Positions 38,341 to 49,888 of a stretch of 64,000 nt of DNA are shown here, in pieces. This DNA comes from Paraglaciecola marina. Its GTDB lineage: Bacteria > Pseudomonadota > Gammaproteobacteria > Enterobacterales > Alteromonadaceae. The position numbers and the translations under genes were made by a program. Numbering within the stretch: the stretch's first letter is position 1; every line of letters starts with the position of its first letter. Location: the NCBI RefSeq assembly GCF_004360155.1, contig NZ_SAIS01000011.1:124001-188000 (forward strand), read 5' to 3'. The notes below the pieces were generated by a model, which saw only the letters and a program-made list of their open reading frames with translations, searched no databases and had not been told where the DNA came from.

Positions 38341-39486
38341 TTATTGTGCCATTTTGACTGCAATATTCTCGCCCTTTAATTGTTTTTTCAACATTCTTTT
38401 GGTGCGGTCAACAACATCCCCCACAAGCTGTCCGCAAGCGGCATCGATATCGTCACCCCTTGTTCTTCGAACCACTACAACTATGCCATATTCCATTAAA
38501 ACTTTAGCAAACCTATCAATACGAGAGTTACTTGAACAGGTATAGGGTGAACCTGGATATGGATTAAAAGGTATCAAGTTAATCTTACATGGAGTGTTAG
38601 CTAGTACCTTAGCTAAATCATGTGCTTGGTCTGTACTATCATTGATACCATTAAGCATCACATATTCTACGGTAACTTTACCTTGATTCGCATTAGACTT
38701 CGCCAAATATCTCCTAACACTCGCTAAAAATACATCTATAGGGTATTTTTTGTTAATTGGCACAATTTCGTCCCTTAAAGTATTGTCCGGAGCATGTAAA
38801 GATATGGCCAATGCTACATCAATCTGTCCAGCCAACTTATCTAATGCAGGAACAACACCGGAAGTACTCAAAGTTACACGGCGTTTAGATAAACCAAACG
38901 CTAGGTCATCCATCATTAATTCCATAGCAGGAACAACATGTTTCACATTTAGAAGGGGCTCACCCATTCCCATCATAACAACATTAGTTATGGGGCGTTT
39001 AGCCGTATCATTATTTAATCCAATGGTAACGGCAACTCGCCAAACTTGACCAATTATTTCAGATACTTTTAAATTTCGATTAAAGCCTTGCTGTGCTGTT
39101 GAGCAAAAAGTACATTCTAGGGCACAACCTACTTGAGAAGAGACACACAAGGTGGCTCTGTCCCCATCAGGTATCCACACTGTTTCTACTTCTTGTCCAC
39201 CTTCCAACTTCAATGCAAACTTAATAGTCCCATCTGTCGCATTTTGTTGATAGGCAATTTCAGGCGCTTTAACTTCACACTTAGTTTTTAACTTTTCGCG
39301 CAGTACCTTATTGAGGTTTGTCATTTCATCAAAGTCAGACACACCTTGCTGGTAAATCCATTTCATAACCTGCTCTGCTCTAAATGGTTTTTCTCCCATT
39401 TCTGCAAAAAATGTGCGTAAACCCGCTCGATTAAAATCAAGTAAATTTATTTTATTTGGTTGGCCAGGTGCCAGTTCGGTGCTCAA
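38341..39486 (-). CDS. rlmN: Dual-specificity 23S rRNA/tRNA adenine C2-methyltransferase RlmN
   Basis: Radical SAM enzyme methylating A2503 of 23S rRNA and A37 of some tRNAs. The cluster motif C-A-L-E-C-T-F-C lies near residue 120, and the C-terminal active-site Cys sits in [10 protein letters not shown] choose TTG at 39486 (M-S-T-E-L-A-P-G-Q...K-I-N-L-L-D) because TGAGG lies six bases upstream and the length (381) fits the family; a TTG at 39552 would add 22 residues with no ribosome site. Confidence 0.95.
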   Translation of the reverse strand: MSTELAPGQPNKINLLDFNRAGLRTFFAEMGEKPFRAEQVMKWIYQQGVSDFDEMTNLNKVLREKLKTKCEVKAPEIAYQQNATDGTIKFALKLEGGQEVETVWIPDGDRATLCVSSQVGCALECTFCSTAQQGFNRNLKVSEIIGQVWRVAVTIGLNNDTAKRPITNVVMMGMGEPLLNVKHVVPAMELMMDDLAFGLSKRRVTLSTSGVVPALDKLAGQIDVALAISLHAPDNTLRDEIVPINKKYPIDVFLASVRRYLAKSNANQGKVTVEYVMLNGINDSTDQAHDLAKVLANTPCKINLIPFNPYPGSPYTCSSNSRIDRFAKVLMEYGIVVVVRRTRGDDIDAACGQLVGDVVDRTKRMLKKQLKGENIAVKMAQ

Positions 39487-39586
39487 AGTAAACCTCAGTG
39501 CGTTACATGCTCGATGCCATATTAACTGATATGTCAGTTTTTTGCAGAGCAATAAATACCATTAAATTATCTAAAGGGACATAAAA

Positions 39587-39614
39587 CAAAAAGGGAGCCT
39601 AGGCTCCCTTTATT
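39587..39614 (-). terminator. Terminator after ndk
   Basis: A perfect 20-base palindrome (aagggagcct/aggctccctt, 39591-39610) followed on the minus strand by TTTTTGTTTT. It lies just after the ndk stop. Confidence 0.85.
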
Positions 39615-39627
39615 CGAACCAACTAGC

Positions 39628-40059
39628 TTAGCGAGTTCTAGGGCAGATCTCTTCATCACTAAAGAAGTATGCGATTTCTCGAGCGGCTGACTCAGGAGCA
39701 TCGGAACCGTGACAAGCGTTTTCATCAATAGACGCTGCATAATCTGCACGTAAAGTACCAGCTAATGCTTCGGCTGGGTTAGTAGCTCCCATTATTTCAC
39801 GATTCTTTACAACAGCATTTTCACCTTCTAAAACTTGAACCATAACAGGTCCTGAAGTCATGAAGGAAACCAAGCCACCGAAGAATGGACGCTCGCTATG
39901 CTCTGCATAGAAACCTTCAGCTTGTTCTTTACTAAGATGAATCATTTTAGAAGCAACAAGCCTCAAGCCAGCAGACTCAAAACGATTGTAAATTGCACCA
40001 ATAACATTTTTAGCAACGGCATCAGGTTTTATAATAGAAAAAGTACGCTCTAAGGCCAT
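39628..40059 (-). CDS. ndk: Nucleoside diphosphate kinase
   Basis: Balances NTP pools by phosphate transfer through a catalytic His, seen in N-A-C-H-G-S-D (about residue 117). The start at ATG 40059 ([13 protein letters not shown]) gives 143 residues, exactly the family length, with GGAG upstream; a TTG at 40074 is in frame but unlikely. The C-terminus E-E-I-C-P-R-T-R is typical. Confidence 0.97.
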   Translation of the reverse strand: MALERTFSIIKPDAVAKNVIGAIYNRFESAGLRLVASKMIHLSKEQAEGFYAEHSERPFFGGLVSFMTSGPVMVQVLEGENAVVKNREIMGATNPAEALAGTLRADYAASIDENACHGSDAPESAAREIAYFFSDEEICPRTR

Positions 40060-40255
40060 CTTCTTAAACTCCAATTAAAAAATAAGGTTCAACTGTATAA
40101 AACAGTACATTAAAAATTCGCGCGGATTATATGCAAATTGAAACTAAATAACTAGAGGCTGGCTAGAGTAAATAGCAGTTTGATAAGGAGTAAATTATGT
40201 AATGTAGCTTGAGTTGGCTATTATTCCCCCCTAGAATCTATCAAGAACTAAATAT

Positions 40256-40444
40256 TTGGAACATACCCACTTGATTATACGATTTCTTTTTTTACTCCCC
40301 ATCATTCTTTGTTTGTTTTGGTTTCTCTATTTAAAATCCAAAGGTTATACAGTAAAACAAGGTAAACAAGGCTTCATTTATATTTTAATTCTGTCTTCAG
40401 TTGTAGCTGTTTTTTATATAAGCTTGTTGTGGTTAACTCACTAA
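40256..40444 (+). CDS. Small two-helix membrane protein, unknown
   Basis: A 62-residue hydrophobic protein with two predicted membrane helices (about 8-26 and 40-60) joined by a basic loop (S-K-G-Y-T-V-K-Q-G-K-Q-G). The start is a TTG without a strong ribosome site. A terminator hairpin directly after the stop supports it as a real transcription unit. I recognise no function. Confidence 0.55.
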   Translation: MEHTHLIIRFLFLLPIILCLFWFLYLKSKGYTVKQGKQGFIYILILSSVVAVFYISLLWLTH

Positions 40445-40456
40445 GGCAGACAATAA

Positions 40457-40478
40457 AAAAGAGCGTTTCCGCTCTTTT
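40457..40478. terminator. Bidirectional terminator between small membrane gene and ppiD
   Basis: Stem aaaagagcg/cgctctttt with a TTTC loop, A-run on one side and T-run on the other, so it works for both converging genes. Confidence 0.85.
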
Positions 40479-40505
40479 CAAAGGTGTTAATAACGCGATA
40501 TATAT

Positions 40506-42383
40506 CTATTGGTAAATTTCAATATCAGCATCTGCTTTAAGGGATTCAATAACAGCACTAAACAATAATTGTGCTTTAGTTGAAGCTAAGCGATTTATTA
40601 ATGTAGCAAGTTGAGTGTCATCAGCTGCTGGGGCATCATTAACTTTAGTTACCTGGACTAAACTGATATCCCCGTTAATTAAATCAACTACTGTGGTTTG
40701 ATTCTCAGCTACAGCAAATAGCGCTTGAACAATGCTTTGTGATAAAGAAGTATCACTTCTAGCCACACTTTCCTGAGATTGCCAAGTTAATTGTAATTCA
40801 GACAATTTCGAATCAACATTTTCGTTGTTAGCAAGTAAATCTTTAACTTCAACTGCCCAGTCTTTTGCAGCTTGCTGTGCGGCTTGATCAAATAAAGTCT
40901 GCTGAATTTGTTCAGTTACTTCTTCAATGGCTTGAGTTCTTTCTGGCTCATAATCAGCTACCCTAAGTATAACTATATGATTTTTTGCCACTTCTATCAC
41001 TTCACTATTCACGGCATCTTCGATTAATTCAACACTAAAAGCGCTGTTCAATATACTTGGGTTTGACAGACTTTGTGGAGCCTCATTACGAGTAAATAGC
41101 TCACTTGTAACTATAGGTTTACCTGCCTGCTCTGCAACCTCATCAAGATTATCTGGTACTTCAAAAGCCACTTCAGCTAAACGTTGTTGAATTTCGTAAA
41201 ACTCATCTTCTGCTTTTGTAGTCTTTACTACAGCAATAATGTCTTCTTTAACTTCATCAAAGCCTGTGACTTGCTCTGGCTTTAAATCCGTTAATTTTAT
41301 TATGTGATATCCGAACGCACTTTTAATTACCGCACTTACATCGTTTATACTTTCTAGCGAATAAGCTGCTTCTTCAAAGGCAGGATCCATTATACCTTTT
41401 CCAAACCATCCTAAATCACCACCATTCTCGGCGCTAAAAGTATCATTAGAATACTCTTTGGCAAGCTCCGCAAAATCGGCACCTGTATTAATTTTTTCTA
41501 ACAATTCTTCAGCTTGAGCAGCAACAACATCGTCTGCTTCTGCACTTTCTAATAATATATGGGAAACTTGACGTTCTTCTTCTGTGCGATAAGTACTTAA
41601 ATTCTGTTCATAAAACTCGTTCAACTCATCATCAGTGACTTGAATGTCAGCCATTAAATCTTCTAGTTTAAGCTCAACATATGCGACACTTACTTTTTGC
41701 TCCGTATCAAACTGATCAATATTACTCTGGTAATAAGTGTCAATCTGTTCTGGCGTAACCTCCACTTGTTCTTGAAAACTTGCTTTAGGTACAGTTACAA
41801 ATTTAATGTCGCGGGTTTGTTGTTGAATCGCGTAAGCGTTACTAGCTTCTTGCTTTAACGCAAACTCTGAGCCCATTAAAGAACTAGATAGTTGACGACG
41901 TACCATATCAATACGCATGTAGTCTCGAAAATTATTTGGCTGAAAACCAGCTTGACGTAATATTATTAGATATCTGTCATTATCAAATTTCCCATCAACT
42001 TGAAATTCTTGCATACCAACAATAGCTTCTTTTATTTGAGCGTCGCTCACCCTAAGACCTAGGTCAACAGCAGCTTGATCTAATAGTTTTTCACTAATTA
42101 AACGATCTAATATCCCCTTTTTAAAATTCTGCAAATACGTTGTATCACTTGCTAAAGTGGCGAATGCATCGCCAAACTGAGACTCCATTCGAGCACGCTC
42201 GTTTTCATAAGCCTGTTCCAATTCAGTGCTACTAATTTCTTCTCCATTTACAGAAGCAGCAGCAACTGAAGATGAAGAGTTTATATAACTACCTACCCCA
42301 GCAAAAATAAAACTTAAAATCACTAACGCTAAAATCCCAATGGCCCACGGGCCTTGTGATCCTTCTCTAATTCTTTCCAACAT
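40506..42383 (-). CDS. ppiD: Periplasmic folding chaperone PpiD
   Basis: Membrane-anchored periplasmic chaperone at the Sec translocon exit. One N-terminal membrane helix (about 11-32, A-I-G-I-L-A-L-V-I-L-S-F-I-F-A-G-V), a SurA-like N-terminal domain, a parvulin domain (about 255-360; V-S-H-I-L-L and G-G-D-L-G-W-F-G-K-G) and a C-terminal chaperone part. I start at ATG 42383 (625 residues); a TTG at 42395 is in frame. The order lon-hupB-ppiD is conserved. Confidence 0.95.
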   Translation of the reverse strand: MLERIREGSQGPWAIGILALVILSFIFAGVGSYINSSSSVAAASVNGEEISSTELEQAYENERARMESQFGDAFATLASDTTYLQNFKKGILDRLISEKLLDQAAVDLGLRVSDAQIKEAIVGMQEFQVDGKFDNDRYLIILRQAGFQPNNFRDYMRIDMVRRQLSSSLMGSEFALKQEASNAYAIQQQTRDIKFVTVPKASFQEQVEVTPEQIDTYYQSNIDQFDTEQKVSVAYVELKLEDLMADIQVTDDELNEFYEQNLSTYRTEEERQVSHILLESAEADDVVAAQAEELLEKINTGADFAELAKEYSNDTFSAENGGDLGWFGKGIMDPAFEEAAYSLESINDVSAVIKSAFGYHIIKLTDLKPEQVTGFDEVKEDIIAVVKTTKAEDEFYEIQQRLAEVAFEVPDNLDEVAEQAGKPIVTSELFTRNEAPQSLSNPSILNSAFSVELIEDAVNSEVIEVAKNHIVILRVADYEPERTQAIEEVTEQIQQTLFDQAAQQAAKDWAVEVKDLLANNENVDSKLSELQLTWQSQESVARSDTSLSQSIVQALFAVAENQTTVVDLINGDISLVQVTKVNDAPAADDTQLATLINRLASTKAQLLFSAVIESLKADADIEIYQ

Positions 42384-42567
42384 ACTAAAGTCCAAACTCC
42401 AAATGAGCTATTATTGATAAGCTTTGAGACTCCTAACTTTTAGGTTAGCCTCAATCGCAAGCGAGCGGAATTATATACCAAACATTTACAATTATTAAGA
42501 TTGTTATCATTGAAAAGGACAATATCTGGAAAAGTAAGGTGGGATAAAATAAAACAGCACATAAACA

Positions 42568-42593
42568 AAAGGCGATGATAAATCATCGCCTTT
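42568..42593 (-). terminator. Terminator after hupB
   Basis: Stem aaaggcgatga/tcatcgccttt with a TAAA loop and a T-rich tail on the minus strand. Confidence 0.85.
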
Positions 42594-42613
42594 GTAAAAT
42601 AACAAACTCTTGA

Positions 42614-42886
42614 TTAGTTACAAGCGTCTTTCAATGCTTTACCAGCTTTAAATGAAGGCACTTTAGCTGCAGAGATTTGAATAGTTTCACCAGTCTGAGG
42701 ATTACGACCACTGCGAGCTGCACGTTCACGTACAGAGAAAGTACCGAAACCAACTAAAGCAACTTGGTCACCTTCTTTAAGAGCTGATGTAACAGCTCCA
42801 GTTAATGCATCTAGCGCTCGGCCAGCTGCTGCTTTAGAAATGTCTGCACTTGCAGCGATGTTATCAATAAGATCTGACTTATTCAC
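42614..42886 (-). CDS. hupB: DNA-binding protein HU-beta
   Basis: Nucleoid protein that bends DNA. The GTG at 42886 gives M-N-K-S-D-L-I-D and exactly 90 residues, the HU length, with AAGGGG just upstream; an upstream in-frame extension to 42973 is not part of HU. The G-F-G-T-F-x-V-R-E-R-A-A-R-x-G-R-N-P-Q-T-G DNA-binding arm is intact. Downstream of lon, as in enterics. Confidence 0.97.
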   Translation of the reverse strand: MNKSDLIDNIAASADISKAAAGRALDALTGAVTSALKEGDQVALVGFGTFSVRERAARSGRNPQTGETIQISAAKVPSFKAGKALKDACN

Positions 42887-43123
42887 AATATGAACCCCTT
42901 CAATTGTTATTATACTTATGGCTTGCCCTATGCAATGCCGAAATGTTATATCAAGCTTGAATATTAACTTCAAGCATATTTTTACAAGTTGTTAACTTTT
43001 GTTGAATCACTTCAATCCCTTTTGTGACAAGGCCTTAAGCGAAACTGCGGTAAAGGCTACCACAACTTATTACATAGTGAAGCCCTTAAACTTAAAAATA
43101 ATTAAAAAAAATGCCCTTTATGC

Positions 43124-45490
43124 TCACTTTTTAACCTTTTCGGTTTTAATAGCTACAAACCGTTCAGGCTCTTCTACTAAAGCCAAGCTCAAAACTTCAT
43201 CAATCCATTGCACAGCATGAATACTTAAATCTTGTTTTACGTTCTGCGGAATGTCTTCTAGATCTCTTTCATTATCTTTTGGAATGATAACAGTCTTAAT
43301 TCCACCACGATGAGCAGCCAATAATTTTTCTTTTAAGCCACCTATAGGCAATACTTCACCCCTTAGCGTAATTTCACCCGTCATGGCCACTTCACAATTC
43401 ACAGGGTTCCCTGTCAAAGCAGAGATTAACGCAGTACACATTCCAATTCCGGCACTTGGACCATCTTTTGGTGTAGCACCTTCAGGTACGTGCACATGAA
43501 TATCTCGCTTTTCATGGAAATCATCATTAATACGAAGTTTTTTCGCACGACTGCGTACTACAGTTAATGCCGTTTGAATCGACTCTTGCATCACATCACC
43601 CAAAGAGCCTGTAAAGGTGGTTTTGCCTTTGCCCACAACAGAAGTGGCTTCAATTGTTAATAACTCCCCACCAACTTGAGTCCAAGCTAGGCCTGTAACC
43701 TGCCCTATCTGGTTTTCTTTGTCTGCTTTACCGTAATCAAAACGTTGTACGCCTAGAAACTCTTTTAAGTTATCTTGGTTAACTACAACTTGCTTTAAAG
43801 ACTTATCTAGTAATATATTTTTAACTGCTTTACGACAAATTTTAGACAATTCACGCTCTAGACTTCGCACACCAGCTTCCCGAGTATAGTGACGAATTAT
43901 ACCAATAATAGCACTTTCTTCGATTACCAACTCACCACTTTTCAAGCCGTTACGAGAAATTTGTTTGTTCATTAAGTGTTGAGTAGCAATGTTCAACTTT
44001 TCATCTTCGGTATACCCAGATAAACGAATCACTTCCATACGATCCAATAGTGGACCTGGAATATCCATACTGTTTGAGGTGGCAACGAACATTACGTCAG
44101 ATAGGTCGTAATCAACCTCTAAGTAATGGTCACTAAAACCTGAGTTTTGTTCTGGGTCTAATACCTCTAGTAAAGCAGATGACGGATCGCCACGCATATC
44201 CGAAGACATTTTATCAATTTCATCCAACAAGAACAGTGGGTTTTTAACTCCAACCTTCGCCATTTTCTGGATCATTTTCCCTGGCATTGAACCAATATAC
44301 GTTCGGCGATGACCGCGTATCTCAGCTTCGTCTCGTACACCACCTAGTGCCATACGAACATACTTTCTCCCAGTTGCTTTAGCTATAGATTGGCCTAATG
44401 AAGTCTTACCTACACCGGGAGGCCCCACTAGACACAATATAGGACCTTTTAATTTTTTAACCCTCTGCTGAACCGCTAAATATTCAATAATACGTTCTTT
44501 TACTTTATCTAAACCATAATGGTCTGCATTGAGAACTTCGTCAGCAAGAGCTAAGTTTCTCTTTACAGCACTTCGTTTTACCCAAGGAACATTAGTAAGC
44601 CAGTCAATATAACTTCTGACAACCGACGCTTCTGCAGACATAGGTGACATCATTTTTAATTTGTTTAACTCAGCGGTAGCTTTTTTCTTTGCCTCTTCAG
44701 GCATGTTTGCATCATCAATTTTTTTACTTAGGGCTTCAAACTCGTCTGGTGCATCGTCTAATTCACCTAATTCCTTTTGAATAGCTTTCATTTGCTCATT
44801 CAAATAATATTCGCGCTGACTCTTTTCCATTTGCTTCTTAACGCGAGTTCGAATTTTTCGTTCAACTTGTAATAAATCAATTTCACTTTCCATCAGTGCC
44901 ATTAAATACTCTAAACGTTCTGTAACGCTTAGCATTTCTAACACTTTCTGCTTTTCAGCTAACTTAAGAGGCATATGGGCAGCCATGGTATCAGCCAAGC
45001 GCGCAGCATCTTCAATACCACTTAAAGAGGTTAAGACCTCAGGCGGTATTTTTTTGTTTAATTTAACGTAACCTTCAAATTGAGAGATTGCAGAACGGAT
45101 TAGAACCTCTTGTTCTGACTCATTTATCTCTTCGTCTACCGAACTTGAAATATCAGCTACAAAAAAATCATCAGAACTCACAAAGGTATCTATTGCCCCC
45201 CTTTGGTTACCTTCAACTAAGACTTTGACTGTTCCATCGGGTAATTTTAATAATTGCAAGATAGTGGCTATGGTACCCACCGTAAAAATATCATCTTGCC
45301 CTGGCTCATCTACGCCAGCATCTTTTTGAGCGACTAAAAATATTTGCTTGTCTTTATCCATTGCGGCTTCTAAACAACGAATTGATTTTTCTCTACCTAC
45401 AAATAGAGGTATCACCATATGTGGATAAACTACTACATCTCGCAATGCCAATACTGGCATTTCGATGTTATTTTCACGCTCTTTTGTCAT
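43124..45490 (-). CDS. lon: ATP-dependent protease La (Lon)
   Basis: Degrades misfolded and regulatory proteins. The N-terminal substrate domain (about 10-205), AAA+ module with Walker A G-P-P-G-V-G-K-T (about 357) and the protease domain with the catalytic Ser in D-G-P-S-A-G-I (about 679) are all present in 788 residues. A sigma-32-type promoter lies about 55-85 bases upstream, fitting heat-shock control. Confidence 0.98.
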   Translation of the reverse strand: MTKERENNIEMPVLALRDVVVYPHMVIPLFVGREKSIRCLEAAMDKDKQIFLVAQKDAGVDEPGQDDIFTVGTIATILQLLKLPDGTVKVLVEGNQRGAIDTFVSSDDFFVADISSSVDEEINESEQEVLIRSAISQFEGYVKLNKKIPPEVLTSLSGIEDAARLADTMAAHMPLKLAEKQKVLEMLSVTERLEYLMALMESEIDLLQVERKIRTRVKKQMEKSQREYYLNEQMKAIQKELGELDDAPDEFEALSKKIDDANMPEEAKKKATAELNKLKMMSPMSAEASVVRSYIDWLTNVPWVKRSAVKRNLALADEVLNADHYGLDKVKERIIEYLAVQQRVKKLKGPILCLVGPPGVGKTSLGQSIAKATGRKYVRMALGGVRDEAEIRGHRRTYIGSMPGKMIQKMAKVGVKNPLFLLDEIDKMSSDMRGDPSSALLEVLDPEQNSGFSDHYLEVDYDLSDVMFVATSNSMDIPGPLLDRMEVIRLSGYTEDEKLNIATQHLMNKQISRNGLKSGELVIEESAIIGIIRHYTREAGVRSLERELSKICRKAVKNILLDKSLKQVVVNQDNLKEFLGVQRFDYGKADKENQIGQVTGLAWTQVGGELLTIEATSVVGKGKTTFTGSLGDVMQESIQTALTVVRSRAKKLRINDDFHEKRDIHVHVPEGATPKDGPSAGIGMCTALISALTGNPVNCEVAMTGEITLRGEVLPIGGLKEKLLAAHRGGIKTVIIPKDNERDLEDIPQNVKQDLSIHAVQWIDEVLSLALVEEPERFVAIKTEKVKK

Positions 45491-45544
45491 ACTGAGTCTC
45501 TAAATCAATGAATAAATGGGAGGTATATCCCAGTGCTATCGAAT

Positions 45545-45574
45545 ATATATGGGGCTGGGAGATGAAAGTTCAAA
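45545..45574 (-). promoter_or_regulatory. Sigma-32 (heat-shock) type promoter for lon
   Basis: On the minus strand TTTGAA (45574-45569) is followed after 14 bases by CCCCATATAT (45554-45545). This matches the heat-shock consensus CTTGAA / CCCCATnTA closely and points at lon. Confidence 0.75.
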
Positions 45575-45750
45575 TAAAAAATCGAACAAATAGTGTTAAT
45601 TTACTCTCTAGGTATCTTCAACCCTTTACGAACAAGGTATAGCGAGCATAAGAGTTATGAATAAAAGCGGAAACAAAAAAATGACCAAGACTTTGGCTTA
45701 TTATTAAACAGCTTAAAAGCCAAAACTAAATTACTAATATTAAATGTATT

Positions 45751-45939
45751 CTATTGAGTGTGACTATGCTCATCATGCAATACAAAATCAACAAGCCTAC
45801 GAACTAAGAGAGATACTACTACTATGGTTGAGAATGCAACTATAAAAGCCCAAGCCTTTACCCATATTGTAATTATACTCGTAACCAAGCCTACATTAAA
45901 AACTCTGATAACAAATGACATAAGACATAAAAAACGCAA
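45751..45939 (-). CDS. DUF2798-like small membrane protein
   Basis: A 62-residue protein (TTG start; an ATG six codons later would give 56) with two hydrophobic helices. The S-x-I-T-I-W-V-K-A-W-x-F-I-V-A pattern followed by V-R-R-L-V resembles DUF2798 membrane proteins, whose role is unknown. It lies alone between the clpX terminator and lon. Confidence 0.5.
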   Translation of the reverse strand: MRFLCLMSFVIRVFNVGLVTSIITIWVKAWAFIVAFSTIVVVSLLVRRLVDFVLHDEHSHTQ

Positions 45940-45991
45940 AAACTATTTTATGATGCTTTCGTGAAATCATTATAAATACCTAGAATAGAAA

Positions 45992-46009
45992 AAGGCTCTT
46001 TCGAGCCTT
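45992..46009 (-). terminator. Terminator after clpX
   Basis: Stem aaggctc/gagcctt with a short TTTC loop and a TTTTTCTATT tail on the minus strand. Confidence 0.83.
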
Positions 46010-46015
46010 AAAAAA

Positions 46016-47293
46016 CTATTCCGAAGCAGCTTTTTTATCAACGCTACTGTCATATATCAATATGGGCTTAGTTTCTCCTCTAATAACAGTTTCGTCAATT
46101 ACCACCTTACTAACATCGTTCATAGACGGAAGGTCATACATAGTATCTAACAGCACTGCCTCAACAATTGAGCGTAAACCCCTTGCCCCAGTTTTACGTT
46201 GCATGGCCTTCTTAGCAATAGCTTGTAGTGCATCATCTCTGAATTCTAACTCTGTATCTTCCATACCGAACAACGCAGAGTATTGTTTAGTAATGGCATT
46301 TTTAGGCTCTTTCAGAATTTGAATTAATGCGTCTTCACTCAACTCTTCTAAGCTAGTAAGTACAGGTAAACGACCAATAAATTCAGGAATCAAACCGTAT
46401 TTAACTAAATCTTCTGGCTCTACCTTTTTGAACAATTCGCCTTCACTTGACTTGTTACTGGTATCTTTTATATCAGAACCAAAACCTATACCAGTCCCAG
46501 TATGCGCTCTTTGTTCAATAACTTTATCAAGACCAGCAAAGGCACCACCACATATAAACAAAATTTTAGAAGTGTCGACTTGTAAAAACTCTTGCTGCGG
46601 ATGCTTTCTGCCACCTTGAGGAGGTACAGAAGCAACTGTGCCTTCAATCAACTTCAACAAAGCTTGTTGAACACCTTCACCCGAGACATCACGAGTAATA
46701 GACGGGTTGTCTGACTTTCGAGAAATTTTGTCAATCTCATCGATGTAAACAATTCCGCGCTGCGCCTTTTCAACATCGTAATCACATTTTTGTAATAACT
46801 TTTGGATAATGTTTTCTACATCTTCACCAACATAACCGGCTTCAGTCAAAGTAGTGGCATCGGCCATAGTAAAAGGTACATCAAGAAGTCTTGCTAAGGT
46901 CTCAGCTAACAAAGTTTTACCACTACCTGTAGGCCCGATAAGCAAAATATTACTTTTACCTAACTCAACACCTTCATGTACATCGCCATTTCTAAGGCGT
47001 TTATAGTGATTATAAACTGCGACAGCTAAAACTTTTTTGGCGTGTTCTTGGCCTATTACATAATCATCTAGGTGATGATGTATTTCCTTAGGCGTTGGCA
47101 ACTCATCTTGTTTTTTCTTAGGTGAAATTTCTTTAATTTCTTCTCTAATTATGTCGTTACACAAATCAACACATTCGTCACAAATAAACACAGACGGTCC
47201 AGCAATTAATTTGCGAACTTCATGTTGGCTTTTGCCACAAAACGAACAATATAAAAGTTTATTGTCGCCATCGTTGTTTTTGCTATCACTCAT
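46016..47293 (-). CDS. clpX: ATP-dependent Clp protease ATPase subunit ClpX
   Basis: AAA+ unfoldase feeding ClpP. The N-terminal zinc finger has C16, C19, C38 and C41; Walker A is G-P-T-G-S-G-K-T and the ClpP-contact I-G-F loop is present (G-I-G-F-G). 425 residues, standard. Follows clpP in the conserved tig-clpP-clpX order. Confidence 0.98.
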   Translation of the reverse strand: MSDSKNNDGDNKLLYCSFCGKSQHEVRKLIAGPSVFICDECVDLCNDIIREEIKEISPKKKQDELPTPKEIHHHLDDYVIGQEHAKKVLAVAVYNHYKRLRNGDVHEGVELGKSNILLIGPTGSGKTLLAETLARLLDVPFTMADATTLTEAGYVGEDVENIIQKLLQKCDYDVEKAQRGIVYIDEIDKISRKSDNPSITRDVSGEGVQQALLKLIEGTVASVPPQGGRKHPQQEFLQVDTSKILFICGGAFAGLDKVIEQRAHTGTGIGFGSDIKDTSNKSSEGELFKKVEPEDLVKYGLIPEFIGRLPVLTSLEELSEDALIQILKEPKNAITKQYSALFGMEDTELEFRDDALQAIAKKAMQRKTGARGLRSIVEAVLLDTMYDLPSMNDVSKVVIDETVIRGETKPILIYDSSVDKKAASE

Positions 47294-47388
47294 TTACAAT
47301 CTTTTCCTATATCAAACGACTCATCAAACTGAAGCCATATATCTATAGATATAGTGGCTAGTATCTGATTTTTCAAAGAGTCACTTTA

Positions 47389-48030
47389 TTAAACATCACT
47401 TTTAGTTTCAGTTTGAGCATCTGAGCGACTAGCCAATACTTGGTCAATCAATCCATACTCCATAGCTTCATCTGCACTTAAAAAGTTGTCTCTATCAGTA
47501 TCTCTAGCCACAGCTTCATAATCTTTACCTGTATGCTTAGCCATTAGACGATTCATTTTTTCTTTGATAGAAAGTATTTCTTTGGCATGAATTTCAAAAT
47601 CAGAAGCCTGACCTTGGAAGCCACCTAAAGGTTGGTGAATCATCACTCGTGAATTTGGTAAACAATAACGCTTACCTTTTTCACCTGCAGATAATAAAAA
47701 AGCCCCCATACTTGCCGCCTGACCAATACAAACAGTACTGACATTGGGTTTAATAAAGTTCATAGTATCGTAGATAGCCATACCAGCAGTTACAGAGCCA
47801 CCTGGCGAATTAATATATAGAAAGATGTCTTTCTCTGGATTTTCAGCTTCTAAAAATAACATTTGAGCAACGATTAAATTAGCCATGTGGTCTTCTACTT
47901 GGCCAACTAAAAAGATTACATTCTCTTTTAATAAACGAGAATAAATGTCATAAGAGCGTTCGCCTTTGGCAGTTTGTTCTACCACCATAGGAACTAGCGC
48001 GTTTGTTGGATCAAAAGGTGTATTCATCAT
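47389..48030 (-). CDS. clpP: ATP-dependent Clp protease proteolytic subunit ClpP
   Basis: Serine protease core for ClpX/ClpA. The nucleophile lies in G-Q-A-A-S-M-G-A-F (about residue 110) and the His in M-I-H-Q-P-L-G-G (about 135). Length 213 includes the short propeptide. Start at either of two adjacent ATGs. Confidence 0.98.
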   Translation of the reverse strand: MMNTPFDPTNALVPMVVEQTAKGERSYDIYSRLLKENVIFLVGQVEDHMANLIVAQMLFLEAENPEKDIFLYINSPGGSVTAGMAIYDTMNFIKPNVSTVCIGQAASMGAFLLSAGEKGKRYCLPNSRVMIHQPLGGFQGQASDFEIHAKEILSIKEKMNRLMAKHTGKDYEAVARDTDRDNFLSADEAMEYGLIDQVLASRSDAQTETKSDV

Positions 48031-48053
48031 AAATTAGTATTCTTCACAAATAA

Positions 48054-48079
48054 AAATGCTCGGTAGTTACCGAGCATTT
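48054..48079 (-). terminator. Terminator between tig and clpP
   Basis: Perfect 12-bp stem (aaatgctcggta/taccgagcattt) with a 2-base centre and a TTTTTATTT tail on the minus strand; it ends or attenuates the tig transcript before clpP. Confidence 0.8.
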
Positions 48080-48120
48080 AAGCAGTTGCAGACTAGTTAA
48101 GTCAATTAACAAAAGGCAAA

Positions 48121-49431
48121 TTACGCCTGTTTGTTCATGATATCGTCAAAAGATTTCTTAACTTCTTTTACTTTAGCTTGTTCAAGCAGCAATTCAACAG
48201 CTTGCTCTTCCATTGCAACATTGTTCATTTGTTGCATTAGCTCATCATTAGTTTTGTAATACTCGATCACTTCTTGAGGATCTTCGTATGCAGATGCAGC
48301 TGTTTCTATTAAAGCGTCAACCTTTGCAGAATCTACTTTAATGCTGTTAGTTTTAATTACTTCACCTAGTAATAAACCAACACTTACGCGTTTACGAGCA
48401 TTCTCTTCAAACAAGTCAGCTGGTAACTCAGGCATGTTATCAACCTTGCCACCTTGCTGTTGGCTAAAGCGTTGCTTGGCTTGCTCACGCAAAGCATCAA
48501 TCTCTTGGTCAACTAAGGCTTTAGGCAAATCAATTTGATTCTTTTCTAATAGACCAGCAATAACTTGCTCTTTAACAGATGCTTTTAAGGTTTGATCTAA
48601 TTCACGTTGCATATTCTTACGAACTTCGTCATTCAAAGCATCAATATTGCCGTCTTCAATACCAAATAATTTAGCAAACTCTTCATCAACCTTGGGTAAA
48701 TTCAAAGCTTCAACTTTTTTGATATTTACAGTGAATTGAGCATCTTTACCTTTAAGCTTTTCCGCATGGTAATCTTCAGGGAAAGTCACATCAACAATAA
48801 CTTCCTCACCTGTTTTATGACCTACAATTGGTTTTTCAAAACCAGGTATCATGCGGTCTTTACCCATTTCTAGAGAGAAATCTTCAGCTTTTCCGCCCTC
48901 AAACTCTTCGCCATCGATTGTACCAACAAAATCAAGAGTCACTTTATCGTCTTTCTTAATCTTGCGTTTAACTTCTTTATAACTCGCATGTTGCTTACGT
49001 AACGTGTCCATCATGTTACTTAAGTCTTTTTCACTAATTTCAACAGCCGGCTTTTCAACTTCGATTTTTTCAATGTCTTTTACTTCTACTTCTGGGTAAA
49101 CTTCAAAAGCAGCAACATATTCTAAGTCTTTACCATCTTCGTCAGTTTTCATTTCAAAGGTAGGCATACCAGCTGGAGTAATCTTTTCTTTAGTAATAGC
49201 TTCATAGAAATTACGCTGCATTACTTCACCGGCGATCTCTTGACGTACAGCCTGTCCGTAACGCTTTTTGATAACAGTAACGGGAACTTTACCAGGACGG
49301 AAACCATTGATTCTCTGAGTTTTAGCTAATTGCTGTAAACGAGACTTAACAGCAGAGTCAATTGAATCTGCAGGAACGGTAATAGTAAGACGGCGTTCTA
49401 AACCTTGAGTCGTCTCAACGGAAACTTGCAT
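48121..49431 (-). CDS. tig: Trigger factor
   Basis: Ribosome-bound chaperone with prolyl isomerase activity. The N-terminal ribosome-binding signature G-F-R-P-G-K-V-P is clear (about residue 44), followed by the FKBP-type domain (about 150-245; [17 protein letters not shown]) and the helical C-terminal domain. 436 residues. First gene of tig-clpP-clpX. Confidence 0.97.
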   Translation of the reverse strand: MQVSVETTQGLERRLTITVPADSIDSAVKSRLQQLAKTQRINGFRPGKVPVTVIKKRYGQAVRQEIAGEVMQRNFYEAITKEKITPAGMPTFEMKTDEDGKDLEYVAAFEVYPEVEVKDIEKIEVEKPAVEISEKDLSNMMDTLRKQHASYKEVKRKIKKDDKVTLDFVGTIDGEEFEGGKAEDFSLEMGKDRMIPGFEKPIVGHKTGEEVIVDVTFPEDYHAEKLKGKDAQFTVNIKKVEALNLPKVDEEFAKLFGIEDGNIDALNDEVRKNMQRELDQTLKASVKEQVIAGLLEKNQIDLPKALVDQEIDALREQAKQRFSQQQGGKVDNMPELPADLFEENARKRVSVGLLLGEVIKTNSIKVDSAKVDALIETAASAYEDPQEVIEYYKTNDELMQQMNNVAMEEQAVELLLEQAKVKEVKKSFDDIMNKQA

Positions 49432-49800
49432 TCTGATACCTCAATTAGGCGCATTTAATTTGCGCTCACAAAAAATTATTAATGGGATTTTATCGGCACA
49501 ACTAATTAAATAGTTGCGAGTGCGATCATCACGCCCGAATGACCAAAATTAGTAAAACTTAATCCAACTAATAAACGGACACCCGATAAAAAGACGCAGT
49601 AGTATAGCGATAGGCTGAACCCAAGTCGAGCCTAAAAGAACTAAAATAAAAAATTGCCTATTTTGAATAGTAATGAATAGCCAGACAACCACAGTATTTA
49701 ATAATAAATGTGCGATTTGAGGAAATAAAGTACGAAATCATGAAGTGAAAACTGTTCTACAAATAAGAAATTTTATCAGACTTGAATAATAAAACTTAAA
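49432..49800. other. Intergenic region between the tRNA cluster and tig
   Basis: No gene seen. It should hold the tig promoter and the 3' trailer of the tRNA operon. A TATACT sequence on the minus strand (about 49600) could be a -10 box, without a clear -35 partner. Confidence 0.4.
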
Positions 49801-49885
49801 TGGTGCGGAAGGAGAGACTCGAACTCTCACGCCGTGAAGCACTGGAACCTAAATCCAGCGTGTCTACCAATTCCACCACTCCCGC
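49801..49885 (-). tRNA. tRNA-Leu (anticodon TAG)
   Basis: An 85-base gene with long variable arm, encoded CCA and anticodon loop TTTAGGT. Starts GCGGGAGTGGTGGAATTGG on the minus strand, a class II tRNA-Leu layout. Last gene of the four-tRNA operon. Confidence 0.95.
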
Positions 49886-49888
49886 GAG

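Noticed and set aside
42887-42973. N-terminal extension of HU
   Set aside because: HU proteins are 90 residues and begin M-N-K; the GTG at 42886 with AAGGGG upstream fits exactly.
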